Shown here: positions 36,749 through 46,065 of the stretch, in pieces | Layout of the letters: each line of letters opens with the position of its first letter | Numbering within the stretch: position 1 is the first letter of the stretch | From: Lachnospira rogosae | Lineage (GTDB): Bacteria; Bacillota; Clostridia; Lachnospirales; Lachnospiraceae | Reading direction: 5' to 3' | Length of the DNA: 64,000 nt | Assembly: GCF_040096455.1 (NCBI RefSeq) | Contig: NZ_JBBMER010000004.1 | Span: 186,001-250,000 of the forward strand | Made by a program: the position numbers and the translations under genes | The notes under the pieces: model-generated | The model's database searches: none | Told to the model about the DNA's origin: nothing | What the model saw: only the letters and a program-made list of their open reading frames with translations

Positions 36749-36851
36749 AAATCCTCCTAAAGGAAATATCAGTTTATTTTATTCATAAAATTTCATAAAG
36801 ATACATATAATAATCAAAAATATAATGAATAATAATAAGAGGAATTAGATT

Positions 36852-38117
36852 ATGGTGTATGTACATACAATGGAAACTCCTGCCGATGCAATAGATAAAG
36901 GGAAAATGCGCATTAACGTATATGATAAACAGCAGGGCACACCATTGGCAGATGCAAGGATTTCACTTGCATATACAGGAAATCCTGAAAGAATTATCAA
37001 TGAGATAACTACTGACTCAGAAGGAGCAGTTAATCTTGATGATCTTCTCACACCGCCGGTGGAGTATAGTATGGAACCAGGTGAGAACCAGCCATTTTCG
37101 GAATACACTATTGATGTTAATGCAGATGGTTACGAGGAGATTAATATATCTGGTATTGATGTATTCTCAGGGGAAACAAGTATTCAGAATGTGTATTTGA
37201 ATGAAGATAACAGGGAGATTCCAGAGAATAATATTGTAATTCCAGTTAATACGCTGTATGGCAGCTATCCTGCCAAGATACCAGAGACCGAGATTAAGCC
37301 GGTACGCCAGTCGGGGGAGATTGTGTTAAGCCGCGTTGTAATACCAGAAACAATAGTTGTGCACGATGGCGTTCCTACAGACTCCACAGCACTTGATTAT
37401 TATGTGAGGTACAAGGATTATATTAAAAATGTAGCGAGCAGTGAAATATATTCGACATGGCCAAGACAGACGTTGGAAGCTAATATTTTAGCGATTATGT
37501 CCTTTACCTTAAACAGAGTGTATACAGAGTGGTACAGAAACCAGAATTACAACTTTACGATAACCTCATCAACTGCATTTGACCACAAATGGGTCAACGG
37601 ACGTAATATATTTGAAAGCATTTCACAGGTTGTGGATGAAATATTTGATAATTATCTGTCAAGACCGAATGTAAAACAGCCGATACTAACACAGTATTGT
37701 GATGGAAAGAAATCGAGCTGTCCTGACTGGATGACACAATGGGGAAGTAAATATCTGGGTGATCAGGGATATTCCTCAATAGATATATTAAGATATTATT
37801 ATGGAGATAATATGTACATTAATACGGCTGAACAGATACAGGGTATTCCGTCATCGTGGCCCGGTGCAGACCTTGATATAGGCTCATCAGGGCAGAAGGT
37901 AAGGCAGCTGCAGGAACAGCTTAATCTTATAGGCGATTACTACACAGCAATACCGGCACTGACGGTTGACGGGATATATGGAGAGCGTACAGCGGAGGCA
38001 GTAAGGCAGTTTCAGAGAATTAATAATATGCCGCAGACTGGTGTCGTGGATTTCCCAACCTGGTACAGAATATCGGACAGATATGTAAGGCTGTCAGGAA
38101 TTGCAGAGCTTAATTGA
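36852..38117 (+). CDS. SpoIID-like protein with C-terminal peptidoglycan-binding domain
   Basis: A 421-residue protein with an N-terminal beta domain (INVYDKQQGTPLADARISL) resembling a carboxypeptidase-regulatory/prealbumin-like fold, a central SpoIID-like region (EIYSTWPRQTLEANILAIMSF, then WVNGRNIFESISQVVDEIF and YCDGKKSSCPDWMTQWGS), and a C-terminal PG_binding_1 domain (SSGQKVRQLQEQLNLIGDYY, then GIYGERTAEAVRQFQ). It probably acts on cell wall, perhaps in sporulation. It is divergent from the amidase gene, with a 103-nt gap for two promoters. Confidence 0.82.
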   Translation: MVYVHTMETPADAIDKGKMRINVYDKQQGTPLADARISLAYTGNPERIINEITTDSEGAVNLDDLLTPPVEYSMEPGENQPFSEYTIDVNADGYEEINISGIDVFSGETSIQNVYLNEDNREIPENNIVIPVNTLYGSYPAKIPETEIKPVRQSGEIVLSRVVIPETIVVHDGVPTDSTALDYYVRYKDYIKNVASSEIYSTWPRQTLEANILAIMSFTLNRVYTEWYRNQNYNFTITSSTAFDHKWVNGRNIFESISQVVDEIFDNYLSRPNVKQPILTQYCDGKKSSCPDWMTQWGSKYLGDQGYSSIDILRYYYGDNMYINTAEQIQGIPSSWPGADLDIGSSGQKVRQLQEQLNLIGDYYTAIPALTVDGIYGERTAEAVRQFQRINNMPQTGVVDFPTWYRISDRYVRLSGIAELN

Positions 38118-38199
38118 AAATTTCTACAATTATTTTCATAATTATATAAAATATTAGTTGACAGCTATAATTATTAGTGATACACTCTAATAGTTGTTA

Positions 38200-38334
38200 A
38201 ACAAAGCAGAGTATCCACTCTCACCTTAGCGCAATCGGGCGACTTGGGTTTATATTTTTAAGAATGTGCATGATAAACAGCAATTAAGATGCATTATGAT
38301 TAAAAAGTGGATAGTCTGACTATCCACTTTTTTT
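38200..38334 (+). promoter_or_regulatory. infC operon leader, L20-type attenuator
   Basis: TATCCACT at 38212-38219 can pair with AGTGGATA at 38306-38313, competing with the terminator hairpin at 38305-38334. Ribosomal protein L20 is known to control such leaders in Firmicutes by stabilising the terminator form. The stretch between (ACTCTCACCTTAGCGC...GGGCGACTTGGGTT) looks like a structured RNA with 23S-like features. Assignment is by position and pairing logic. Confidence 0.75.
38305..38334 (+). terminator. Leader terminator of the infC operon
   Basis: AAGTGGATAGT (38305-38315) and ACTATCCACTT (38319-38329) pair perfectly round CTG, followed by a T-run to 38334. It lies before the gene, so it is the attenuator, not an operon end. 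Confidence 0.9.
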
Positions 38335-38354
38335 GATTTTGGAGGTGCACTACT

Positions 38355-38861
38355 ATTAGCGAATTAATGATTAACGAGCAGATCCGTGATAAGGAAGTTC
38401 GTGTTATTGGAGAAGAAGGACAGCAGCTTGGAGTTATGTCTCCTAAGGATGCTATGAAACTGGCAAGAGAGGCAGAGGTTGATTTAGTAAAGATTGCCCC
38501 ATCTGCAAAGCCACCTGTATGTAAGCTTGTGGATTATGGCAAGTATAAGTATGAACTTGTCAGAAAAGAGAAGGAAGCTAAGAAGAAGCAGAGAACAATA
38601 GAAGTCAAAGAAGTTCGTTTGTCACCTAACATAGATGTTAATGATTTGAATACTAAGTGTAATTCAGCAAGAAAGTTCATCGAGAAAGGCGATAAAGTAA
38701 AGGTATCTTTAAGATTTAGAGGCCGTGAGATGGCACATATCGATTCCAGCAAGCATATATTAGAAGATTTTGCTGAGAAGTTAAGTGATATTGCAGTAGT
38801 AGACAAAGCTCCAAAGTTAGAAGGCAGGAGCATGACTATGTTTTTAACTGAAAAACGTTAA
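38355..38861 (+). CDS. infC: Translation initiation factor IF-3, with ATT start codon
   Basis: Binds the 30S subunit and checks start-codon pairing. The protein (about 168 residues) begins ISELMINEQIRDKEVRVIGEEGQQLG and has the C-terminal RFRGREMAH motif. GGAGGTG at 38341-38347 is seven bases before ATT 38355 but nineteen before the first ATG (38367), so ATT is the start. IF-3 discriminates against ATT, so its own level is fed back on its translation, as known in other bacteria. First gene of infC-rpmI-rplT. Confidence 0.93.
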   Translation: MSELMINEQIRDKEVRVIGEEGQQLGVMSPKDAMKLAREAEVDLVKIAPSAKPPVCKLVDYGKYKYELVRKEKEAKKKQRTIEVKEVRLSPNIDVNDLNTKCNSARKFIEKGDKVKVSLRFRGREMAHIDSSKHILEDFAEKLSDIAVVDKAPKLEGRSMTMFLTEKR

Positions 38862-38904
38862 AATATTATTTATTCCATATGAGAATTAAATTAGGAGGAT
38901 TATT

Positions 38905-39102
38905 ATGCCAAAGGTAAAGACAAAAAGAGCAGCTGCAAAGCGTTTTAAAGTAACTGGAACAGGTAAATTAAAGAGAATGAAAGCTTACAAGAGCCATATT
39001 CTTACAAAGAAGACTACTAAGAGAAAGAGAAATCTTAGACATGCAGCTATGACAGATGCAACTAATGTAAAGACAATGAAGAAGATTATGCCATATTTAT
39101 AA
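38905..39102 (+). CDS. rpmI: 50S ribosomal protein L35
   Basis: A 65-residue, very basic protein with the L35 pattern MPKVKTKRAAAKRFKVTGTG and RKRNLRHAAMTDATNVKTMKKIMPYL. It lies 43 nt after infC with AGGAGG before the ATG and is part of the infC operon. Confidence 0.97.
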   Translation: MPKVKTKRAAAKRFKVTGTGKLKRMKAYKSHILTKKTTKRKRNLRHAAMTDATNVKTMKKIMPYL

Positions 39103-39144
39103 GATATGGATGTCTGTGATTGATTATTAGGAGGAAATTAAGAA

Positions 39145-39501
39145 ATGGCAAGAATTAAAGGCGGTATGAACGCAAAGAAGAAGCATAACAGAGTATTAAA
39201 GCTCGCTAAGGGTTATAGAGGAGCTAGATCTAAGCAGTACAGAGTTGCTAAGCAGTCTGTAATGAGAGCTCTTACAGAGAGTTACAAGGGTAGAAAGCAG
39301 AAGAAGAGACAGTTCAGACAGTTATGGATTGCAAGAATCAATGCTGCAGCAAGAATGAACGGTCTTTCATACAGCAAGTTTATGTATGGTTTAAAGTTAG
39401 CTAACATCGACCTTAACAGAAAGGTATTAGCTGAGATGGCTGTAAACGATGCAGAAGGATTTGCTAAGTTAGCAGAAGTAGCTAAGGCTAAGCTTGCTTA
39501 A
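39145..39501 (+). CDS. rplT: 50S ribosomal protein L20
   Basis: A 118-residue basic protein of the large subunit, with ARIKGGMNAKKKHNRVLKLAKGYRGARS and RQLWIARINAAARMNGLSY. It helps early 50S assembly and, in related bacteria, represses its own operon by binding the leader; here a fitting leader lies ahead of infC. AGGAGG precedes the ATG. A terminator follows. Confidence 0.98.
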   Translation: MARIKGGMNAKKKHNRVLKLAKGYRGARSKQYRVAKQSVMRALTESYKGRKQKKRQFRQLWIARINAAARMNGLSYSKFMYGLKLANIDLNRKVLAEMAVNDAEGFAKLAEVAKAKLA

Positions 39502-39536
39502 TTAAGATTTATATTGGTATTAATACCAGTAATATA

Positions 39537-39607
39537 AAAGGCAGAAAGCGAATTGATGTGTGCCAGTAATTCGGGAGCATATCAGATTGGGCTTTTTGCC
39601 TTTTTTT
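39537..39607 (+). terminator. Terminator after rplT
   Basis: AAAAGGCAGAAAGC (from 39537) pairs with GCTTTTTGCCTTTT (from 39591) with one mismatch, and a T-run ends at 39607. The loop is about 40 nt and may hold more structure. Confidence 0.8.
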
Positions 39608-39710
39608 GTGATAATATTGTGAAACATTTGCATAATGCTGGTTTTAAATGTGATATTGTGGTATAGTTTATAAGTCGGTATTACGGCAATATTTAATGTG
39701 GAGACAGGTT

Positions 39711-40772
39711 ATGAGAAAAGTATTAAAGAATAAAGTTGTAAAATATGCTGTTACAGCAGCTATGGTTATGTCAGTTATGATGACAACAGCCTGTAACAGT
39801 AAGATAAAGGTAGATTATGGATACAATCCAACTGATTATGTAGAGCTTGGAGATTATAAGGGAATTCAGGCTGAGGTTGATGTAACATCCATAACTAATC
39901 AGGTTATAGATGATAAGATTGCAGAACAGCTTGAAAGCGAGACAACATATACAGATGTTGATAGGGAAGCACAGAAAGGCGATAAGGTTACATTTAGTTA
40001 TTCTGGTACATCAGGCGGACTTTCTGTAGATGATTTTACTGGTTCTGATTATAGTATGACACTTGGTAAGGATGCTTTCCCTGTTGCAGGAACTGGCTTA
40101 GATGAAGAATTATGTGGAATGGTTGCAGGACAGACTAAGGTAATAACAATCACACTTCCAGAGAATTCAAAGTATTCTGATTATGCTGGCAAGAGAGTTG
40201 TGTTCGAGCTTACAATGAGTTATGTACAGCAGGCTAATGTTCCTATGCTTACAGATGCTTTTGTTAAGAGTGCGTTCAACTGCGAAACAGTTGATTCATA
40301 TAAGGCACATGTTAAGAATGATGTCAGTGGAACAATAGAAACTAAGATAACAGAAGCTAAGAATGAAGCAATACTTACACAGCTCCTTGACAAATGCAAG
40401 GTTACAGGTTATCCAGAGGAATTCCTTGCACAGCAGTCATCAAAGCTTGAGGAATCAATAAGCTTTTACAGCACACTCCAGGGAAAGACTAATGATGAAT
40501 ATTGCCAGAAACTTTATGGCATGACATTTGATGAATTCGTTAAGGCATCAGCAGGACAGCAGCTTGTATATCAGGCAATTGCAGAAAAGGAAGGACTTGC
40601 AATCACAGATTATGAATACAAGGATGACCTTGAGCAGTTCGCTAAGGACAGCGGTTATTCAAAGGTAGATACATTTACAGATAAATATGACAAAGAAACT
40701 ATTGTTAAGTCTATGCTTGTTAAGAAGGCACAGAATTTAGTAATGGATAATGCAGTCATAACAGAGAAGTAG
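39711..40772 (+). CDS. Trigger-factor-like lipoprotein (FKBP-type PPIase fold)
   Basis: A 353-residue predicted lipoprotein. The signal peptide KNKVVKYAVTAAMVMSVMMTTAC has a lipobox-like TTAC with Cys28 as the lipidated residue. Behind it is an FKBP-like domain (KGDKVTFSYSGTSGG, then MTLGKDAFPVAGTGLDEELCGM and YAGKRVVFELTMSYVQQ) and a helical C-terminal domain like that of trigger factor (SYKAHVKNDVSGTIETK). An outside folding helper for secreted proteins is the likely role. ATG 39711 is preferred; the in-frame codon at 39696 adds only MWRQV. Confidence 0.85.
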   Translation: MRKVLKNKVVKYAVTAAMVMSVMMTTACNSKIKVDYGYNPTDYVELGDYKGIQAEVDVTSITNQVIDDKIAEQLESETTYTDVDREAQKGDKVTFSYSGTSGGLSVDDFTGSDYSMTLGKDAFPVAGTGLDEELCGMVAGQTKVITITLPENSKYSDYAGKRVVFELTMSYVQQANVPMLTDAFVKSAFNCETVDSYKAHVKNDVSGTIETKITEAKNEAILTQLLDKCKVTGYPEEFLAQQSSKLEESISFYSTLQGKTNDEYCQKLYGMTFDEFVKASAGQQLVYQAIAEKEGLAITDYEYKDDLEQFAKDSGYSKVDTFTDKYDKETIVKSMLVKKAQNLVMDNAVITEK

Positions 40773-41037
40773 GATATATAAGAATACATTTGTTGAACAT
40801 ACATTATAAATCAGAAATCATATCTGGATAAATATATTTAATGATATACTAATTCAGACAATGGTTTCTGATTTTTTGCTTTTAAAATTATCGAACATTT
40901 GTTATACTAAATTATGATATTGTGTATGCACAGTATGTGAAGGTTAAGTTTAGATGTACTGTTGATTTTAGTTAAGTGCATATGTAAGTTAAAGTGGAGA
41001 TAGTGTGAGTATAATCACACATTGGATTGGAGCGTAT

Positions 41038-43545
41038 ATGAATTTAGATGGTTTAAATGACTGCCAGAAAAGAGCGGTTAAAAGGACAGAGGGTCCGCTT
41101 CTTATTATAGCGGGAGCAGGTTCTGGAAAGACAAGAGTTCTTACTAACAGGATAGCCTATCTTATAGATGATTGTGGTGTAGCACCATATAATATACTTG
41201 CTATTACATTTACTAATAAAGCGGCAAGAGAGATGAGAGAGAGAGTTGATGCCACAGTAGGACAGCAGGCTGGCGAAGTGTGGGTAAGCACATTCCACTC
41301 GACCTGTGTGCGGATTCTCAGACGTTATATAGATAGAATTGGTTATTCCAATACATTTACAATATATGATACAGATGACGTCAAGAGTGTTATAAAGGAT
41401 ATATGTAAGAAGTTCAATATAGATACGAAGATGCTCAAGGAAAAGACCATTATGAATGCGATATCGCACGCTAAAGATGAGCTTATGAGCCCGGACCAGA
41501 TGGAGCTTGAGGCTGGCGGCGACTACAACGGCAAGAGAATTGCCAATGTATATAGGGAGTATCAGAAGACATTAAAGCTTAATAATGCACTTGATTTTGA
41601 TGATTTAATATACAAGACTGTAGAATTATTGGAAAATGATGCTGAAGTACTTAATTATTATCAGGAACGATTTAAGTATATTATGGTTGATGAGTATCAG
41701 GATACTAATACATCGCAGTTTAAGCTTATATCAATGCTTGCTGCCAAATATGGCAATCTCTGCGTGGTTGGGGATGATGATCAGTCAATATACAAGTTCA
41801 GGGGTGCCAATATTACCAATATATTGAATTTTGAGAATACATTTGCAGGAACTAAAGTAATAAAGCTTGAGCAGAATTACCGTTCAACACAGACAATTCT
41901 TAATGCAGCCAATGCGGTAATAAGCAATAATATAGGAAGAAAAGCAAAGAGTCTGTGGACAGAGAATGGCGAGGGTGAAAAGGTTAATTATACACTTTAT
42001 GAAAATGGATATGATGAGGCACAGGGTGTTGTTGACAGCATAAGTTCTATGGTAAGGGACGGCTGGAATTACAACGATATTGCCATATTATACAGGACTA
42101 ATGCACAGTCTAGAGCGTTGGAAGAAAAGCTTATGTTAAAGAATATACCATACCGTATATATGGCGGAATAAGCTTTTATCAGCGTAAGGAAATAAAAGA
42201 TATACTTGCATATTTAAAGACTATAGATAATGGTATGGACGGACAGGCAGTAAAGCGTATTATCAATGTTCCAAAGCGTGGAATTGGTGCGACAACCATT
42301 GAACGAGTTCAGGAATATGCAAACCAGAATGACATAACATTCTGGCAGGCTCTGTGCGATGCTGAGCATATCGATACGATAAAACGAGGTGTTGGAAAGT
42401 TAGAGCCATTTGTTACACTTATAGGTTCACTTAAGGCAAAGCAGGAATTTATGAGCATAAAAGAACTTGCAGAAACCGTTATAAGCGACACGAGATATAT
42501 AGAATGTCTTGCAGAGAGCGAAACAGCAGAAGAAATAGAAGCAAGACAGGAAAATATAGATGAATTGATTAACAAAATAGTAAGCTATGAGGAGAATTGC
42601 CGACAGAATGAAGAAACTCCTACATTAAGTGGTTTCCTTGAAGAAGTTGCACTCATAGCAGATATTGATAATCTTAATGAGTCAGATAAGCAGGTAATGC
42701 TTATGACATTACATAGTGCCAAAGGTCTTGAATTCCCTATTGTGTATATGACAGGAATGGAAGATGGCCTTTTTCCAAGTTATATGACAATAGTGTCAGA
42801 TGACCCTGCAGAGATAGAGGAAGAAAGACGACTTTGCTATGTAGGAATAACAAGAGCAGAGAAGATACTTAACTTAAGCAGTGCGAAGATGCGTATGGTA
42901 CGCGGTGAAACACAGATGAATAAAGTATCACGCTTTATTAAAGAAATTCCCGAAGAATATATGCACATAGAAAATAATAGTTCAGGATATAATAAAGGTA
43001 AGATTGCATATGGAGGAAAAGATGACTCAGAGGAAACACCTTCGTATAATATCAGAGCCAATGCCAAAGCCGCTCTTAACAGATACGGCTCAGGCAATGT
43101 GAATTATAAAGAACCAAAACGTGTATCAATCGGCGGCTCAACCTCGGCAGGATACAGGTCTTCTGTGAGAAAGACGAATACTAAGGTTGGTTTTGGTAAA
43201 GAATTCCCTATGGATATATTTGATTTAAAGAAGTCATCGAAGGCTGCTGGAGCTGGAGACAGTGGAACTGGCAGTAAATTGACAGCAGGTGGAAAATCTG
43301 TATCAGGCGGAAGTTATGCAGGTGCTTCATATGGCACAGCGGGTTTGACTGCCTCTGTTGGCAGTGCTGGAGGAACATCTGGACTTGGGTATGGTGTTGG
43401 CGATACTGTGGTCCATGCCAAGTTTGGAAAAGGAAAAGTAATTGCAATTGATAATGGCACAAGAGATTATATGGTAACTGTAACATTTGATGAGTATGGT
43501 TTAAAGAAAATGCTTGCAGGCTTTGCAAGGCTTAAAAAAGCCTAA
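41038..43545 (+). CDS. pcrA: ATP-dependent DNA helicase PcrA/UvrD
   Basis: Superfamily 1A 3'-5' helicase for repair and replication. The 835-residue chain begins LDGLNDCQKRAVKRTEGPLL; Walker A AGAGSGKT is at 25-32; motif II DEYQDTN, motif III GDDDQSIYKFRGA, motif IV LEQNYRST, motif V MTLHSAKGLEFP and motif VI YVGITRAEK all read well. A Gly/Ser-rich linker leads to a C-terminal Tudor-like domain (GDTVVHAKFGKGKVI) that in PcrA binds RNA polymerase. TTGGAG precedes ATG 41038; the upstream in-frame GTG at 41005 is less likely. Confidence 0.96.
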   Translation: MNLDGLNDCQKRAVKRTEGPLLIIAGAGSGKTRVLTNRIAYLIDDCGVAPYNILAITFTNKAAREMRERVDATVGQQAGEVWVSTFHSTCVRILRRYIDRIGYSNTFTIYDTDDVKSVIKDICKKFNIDTKMLKEKTIMNAISHAKDELMSPDQMELEAGGDYNGKRIANVYREYQKTLKLNNALDFDDLIYKTVELLENDAEVLNYYQERFKYIMVDEYQDTNTSQFKLISMLAAKYGNLCVVGDDDQSIYKFRGANITNILNFENTFAGTKVIKLEQNYRSTQTILNAANAVISNNIGRKAKSLWTENGEGEKVNYTLYENGYDEAQGVVDSISSMVRDGWNYNDIAILYRTNAQSRALEEKLMLKNIPYRIYGGISFYQRKEIKDILAYLKTIDNGMDGQAVKRIINVPKRGIGATTIERVQEYANQNDITFWQALCDAEHIDTIKRGVGKLEPFVTLIGSLKAKQEFMSIKELAETVISDTRYIECLAESETAEEIEARQENIDELINKIVSYEENCRQNEETPTLSGFLEEVALIADIDNLNESDKQVMLMTLHSAKGLEFPIVYMTGMEDGLFPSYMTIVSDDPAEIEEERRLCYVGITRAEKILNLSSAKMRMVRGETQMNKVSRFIKEIPEEYMHIENNSSGYNKGKIAYGGKDDSEETPSYNIRANAKAALNRYGSGNVNYKEPKRVSIGGSTSAGYRSSVRKTNTKVGFGKEFPMDIFDLKKSSKAAGAGDSGTGSKLTAGGKSVSGGSYAGASYGTAGLTASVGSAGGTSGLGYGVGDTVVHAKFGKGKVIAIDNGTRDYMVTVTFDEYGLKKMLAGFARLKKA

Positions 43546-43617
43546 ATATGGTGACAAATAAAATATGTTGTGATACAATATATTTACTTTAAAAGTGTTT
43601 TGAAAGGAGCGGTTGTT

Positions 43618-43881
43618 ATGAATAAGGATAAGATTGAAGAGCTTATTGCGGCAAGCAAGCTCAATGAACTTCTTCACAAGAAAGATGTAGAAGAGAGCAA
43701 GAAGAAAAGTAATGTAATTATCATAGTATTAGCAGTTATTGGAGCGGTTGCAGCATTAGCAGCTATCGTATATGCAATCTATAGATACTTCACACCAGAT
43801 TATCTTGATGATTTTGATGATGATTTTGATGATGACGACTTTGATGAAGACTTTGAAGATGATGATGAATTCGAGAACTAA
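43618..43881 (+). CDS. Small single-span membrane protein with acidic tail
   Basis: An 87-residue protein: a helical N-terminus (KDKIEELIAASKLNELLHKK), one transmembrane helix (VIIIVLAVIGAVAALAAIVYAIY, ~33-55) and a C-terminal tail made almost only of Asp, Glu and Phe. No named family is recognised with confidence. AAAGGAG before ATG 43618 supports this start over the in-frame ATA/ATG context at 43570. It sits between pcrA and a terminator. Confidence 0.7.
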   Translation: MNKDKIEELIAASKLNELLHKKDVEESKKKSNVIIIVLAVIGAVAALAAIVYAIYRYFTPDYLDDFDDDFDDDDFDEDFEDDDEFEN

Positions 43882-43916
43882 TTATTCTGCCAATTAAAGA
43901 ATGATTAAGACAAAGA

Positions 43917-43948
43917 CCACTGGCTGGCTTACAGCCAGTGGTTTTTTA
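43917..43948 (+). terminator. Intrinsic terminator
   Basis: ACCACTGGCTG (43917-43927) and CAGCCAGTGGT (43932-43942) pair perfectly round a four-base loop, followed by TTTTT. Confidence 0.95.
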
Positions 43949-44069
43949 GATGTTCGGTGATGTGGGAGGAAGGCTGGTTAGCTGGTGGTTGGTTCGTATA
44001 AAAAATTGATAAAGAATAAGGACAGGGTTAGTTTCCTGATTGATTATATAGAAGGATTGGAGATAAAAG

Positions 44070-45725
44070 ATGAAAAAAGGTGGCATATATACAGGTTATG
44101 TAGAAAGCGTGGATTTTCCTAATAAGGGAAATGTAATAGTTAAGACAGAGGAAGACGGTCAGACTATAGAGGAAAAGGCTGTTGTAAAGAATTCAATACC
44201 GGGACAGACAGTTAAATTTATGGTAAATAAGAAGAAGCATGGCAAATGTGAAGGAAGGCTTCTTGAAGTTGTCTGTCAGGCAGATACAGAAACTAACGAA
44301 AGATGTGAGCATTTTGGCAAATGCGGTGGCTGCGTATACCAGACTGTGAAGTACGAAGAACAGTTAAAGATGAAAGAAAATGCAGTGAAGAAGCTTCTTG
44401 CTCCTGTTATTAATACAGAATATGAGTGGGAGGGAATAATTGGAAGTCCTGTATCAAGTGAATACCGTAACAAAATGGAATTCTCATTTGGCGATGAGGT
44501 AAAAGATGGTCCGATAGCCCTCGGTTTACATAAGAGAAACAGTATGTATGATATAGTAACAGTAACAGGCTGTAAGATTGTGGATAATGATTACAGAAAA
44601 ATACTCAAGTGTGTATATGATTATGCACTAGAGAAAAATCTCACTTATTACCATAAAATGAAGCACGAAGGGTATCTTAGACATTTGCTTGTAAGAAAAG
44701 CTGTAAAGACAGGACAAATCCTTGTGGATATTGTGACAACTACAATTAATGATATCCCTATGGACGAACTTGCAGACAGATTAAAAGCACTGTCACTTGA
44801 CGGAGAGATAACCGGCTTCCTGCACACCTACAATGACAGTGTTGCCGATGCAGTAATCAATGAAAAGACAGATATAGTATTCGGAAGGGATTATATTGAA
44901 GAAGAACTTCTTGGACTTAAATTCAAGATTACAACATTTTCATTCTTCCAGACTAACTCACTTGGTGCAGAAGTCCTGTATTCTAAGGCAAGAGATTATG
45001 TCGGAACAACTAAGGACAAGGTTATCTTTGATCTCTATAGTGGAACAGGTACTATAGCACAGATTTTAGCACCTGTTGCAAAAAAAGTTATAGGTGTTGA
45101 AATAATACCAGAGGCAGTTAATGCAGCTAAAATAAATGCAGGCATAAATGGTCTTGATAACTGTGAATTCATAGCAGACGATGTACTTAATGCACTTGAT
45201 AATATTAAGGATAAACCAGATTTTATAGTTCTTGACCCACCAAGAGATGGAATCAATCCTAAGGCACTTAAGAAGATAATTGATTTTGGTGTTGATTCTA
45301 TGGTGTATATTTCCTGTAAGCCTACAAGTCTTGCAAGGGATCTGGTTATGTTGCAGGAGAGTGGGTATGAGGTAAAAAAAGGGTGTTGTATAGATATGTT
45401 TCCAAATACTGGACATGTAGAGACGGTAGTTCTTTTGTCCCAACAAAAGCCAGATGACAGGATTGAGGTTGAGATAGAACTGGATGAGTTAGATTTAACT
45501 AGTGCGGACAGTAAGGCGACTTATAAAGAAATACAGGAATATGTGCTGGAGAAGTACGGATTAAAGGTTTCTAATCTGTATATTTCACAAGAAAAAAGAA
45601 AATGTGGTATAGAGGTTGGGGTGAATTATAATCTGCCTAAATCGGAGGATAGCAGACAGCCGCAATGTCCGGTGGAGAAGGAAATGGCGATAAAGGATGC
45701 ACTGAAGCATTTTGGGATGATTTAG
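44070..45725 (+). CDS. rlmD: 23S rRNA (uracil-5-)-methyltransferase, RlmD/RumA family
   Basis: Makes 5-methyluridine in 23S rRNA using S-adenosylmethionine. The 551-residue chain has an N-terminal TRAM-like domain, an iron-sulphur site with Cys79, Cys85 and Cys88 (RCEHFGKCGGC) and Cys163-region GCKIVD, the SAM-binding YSGTGTIAQ, DPPRDGINP, and the catalytic nucleophile Cys416 in YISCKP. The C-terminal ~80 residues beyond VETVVLLS are an extension. Clostridia often carry several such paralogues, so the exact uridine is unsure. Confidence 0.9.
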   Translation: MKKGGIYTGYVESVDFPNKGNVIVKTEEDGQTIEEKAVVKNSIPGQTVKFMVNKKKHGKCEGRLLEVVCQADTETNERCEHFGKCGGCVYQTVKYEEQLKMKENAVKKLLAPVINTEYEWEGIIGSPVSSEYRNKMEFSFGDEVKDGPIALGLHKRNSMYDIVTVTGCKIVDNDYRKILKCVYDYALEKNLTYYHKMKHEGYLRHLLVRKAVKTGQILVDIVTTTINDIPMDELADRLKALSLDGEITGFLHTYNDSVADAVINEKTDIVFGRDYIEEELLGLKFKITTFSFFQTNSLGAEVLYSKARDYVGTTKDKVIFDLYSGTGTIAQILAPVAKKVIGVEIIPEAVNAAKINAGINGLDNCEFIADDVLNALDNIKDKPDFIVLDPPRDGINPKALKKIIDFGVDSMVYISCKPTSLARDLVMLQESGYEVKKGCCIDMFPNTGHVETVVLLSQQKPDDRIEVEIELDELDLTSADSKATYKEIQEYVLEKYGLKVSNLYISQEKRKCGIEVGVNYNLPKSEDSRQPQCPVEKEMAIKDALKHFGMI

Positions 45726-45737
45726 AGAGGTGAGCAC

Positions 45738-45983
45738 ATGGTATTAAACTATACGGTGTATCAGTATGATAGCAGCAAGAACGCAGTTGTTATGACAGAT
45801 ATGGATGGCAAGGAGCTTGTGATTGACTGTGATAAGACAGAAACGCAGGTTGTGTTTGATGACCCGGAGGATGCAGGAATCCTTGCCAGACTTGCAAGAG
45901 AGGAGCCTACAAGTTATGTAAGCTTTGCTATGCGTCCGGGTGGATTGCAGGATTATGTGGATGTTTGGAATGAGTTGAATTGA
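45738..45983 (+). CDS. Small hypothetical protein
   Basis: Eighty-one residues, soluble, acidic, with a beta-rich first half (LNYTVYQYDSSKNAVVMTDMDGKELVIDC) and a helical end (VDVWNELN). I do not recognise a family. It starts 12 nt after rlmD with AGAGGTGAG as ribosome site and is the last gene before the accessory island. Confidence 0.6.
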   Translation: MVLNYTVYQYDSSKNAVVMTDMDGKELVIDCDKTETQVVFDDPEDAGILARLAREEPTSYVSFAMRPGGLQDYVDVWNELN

Positions 45984-46065
45984 TATAGATATTTCCTAAT
46001 CGAATTGTTTATTGGGATGAAATTTGAAGCCAATCATAATAAGTACAAGTGAAGGAGCGGACAAT

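Noticed and set aside
46024..46065. A longer N-terminus for Mod from TTG 46024
   Set aside because: AAGGAG is correctly placed for ATG 46066 and the extra 14 residues do not look like part of the family.
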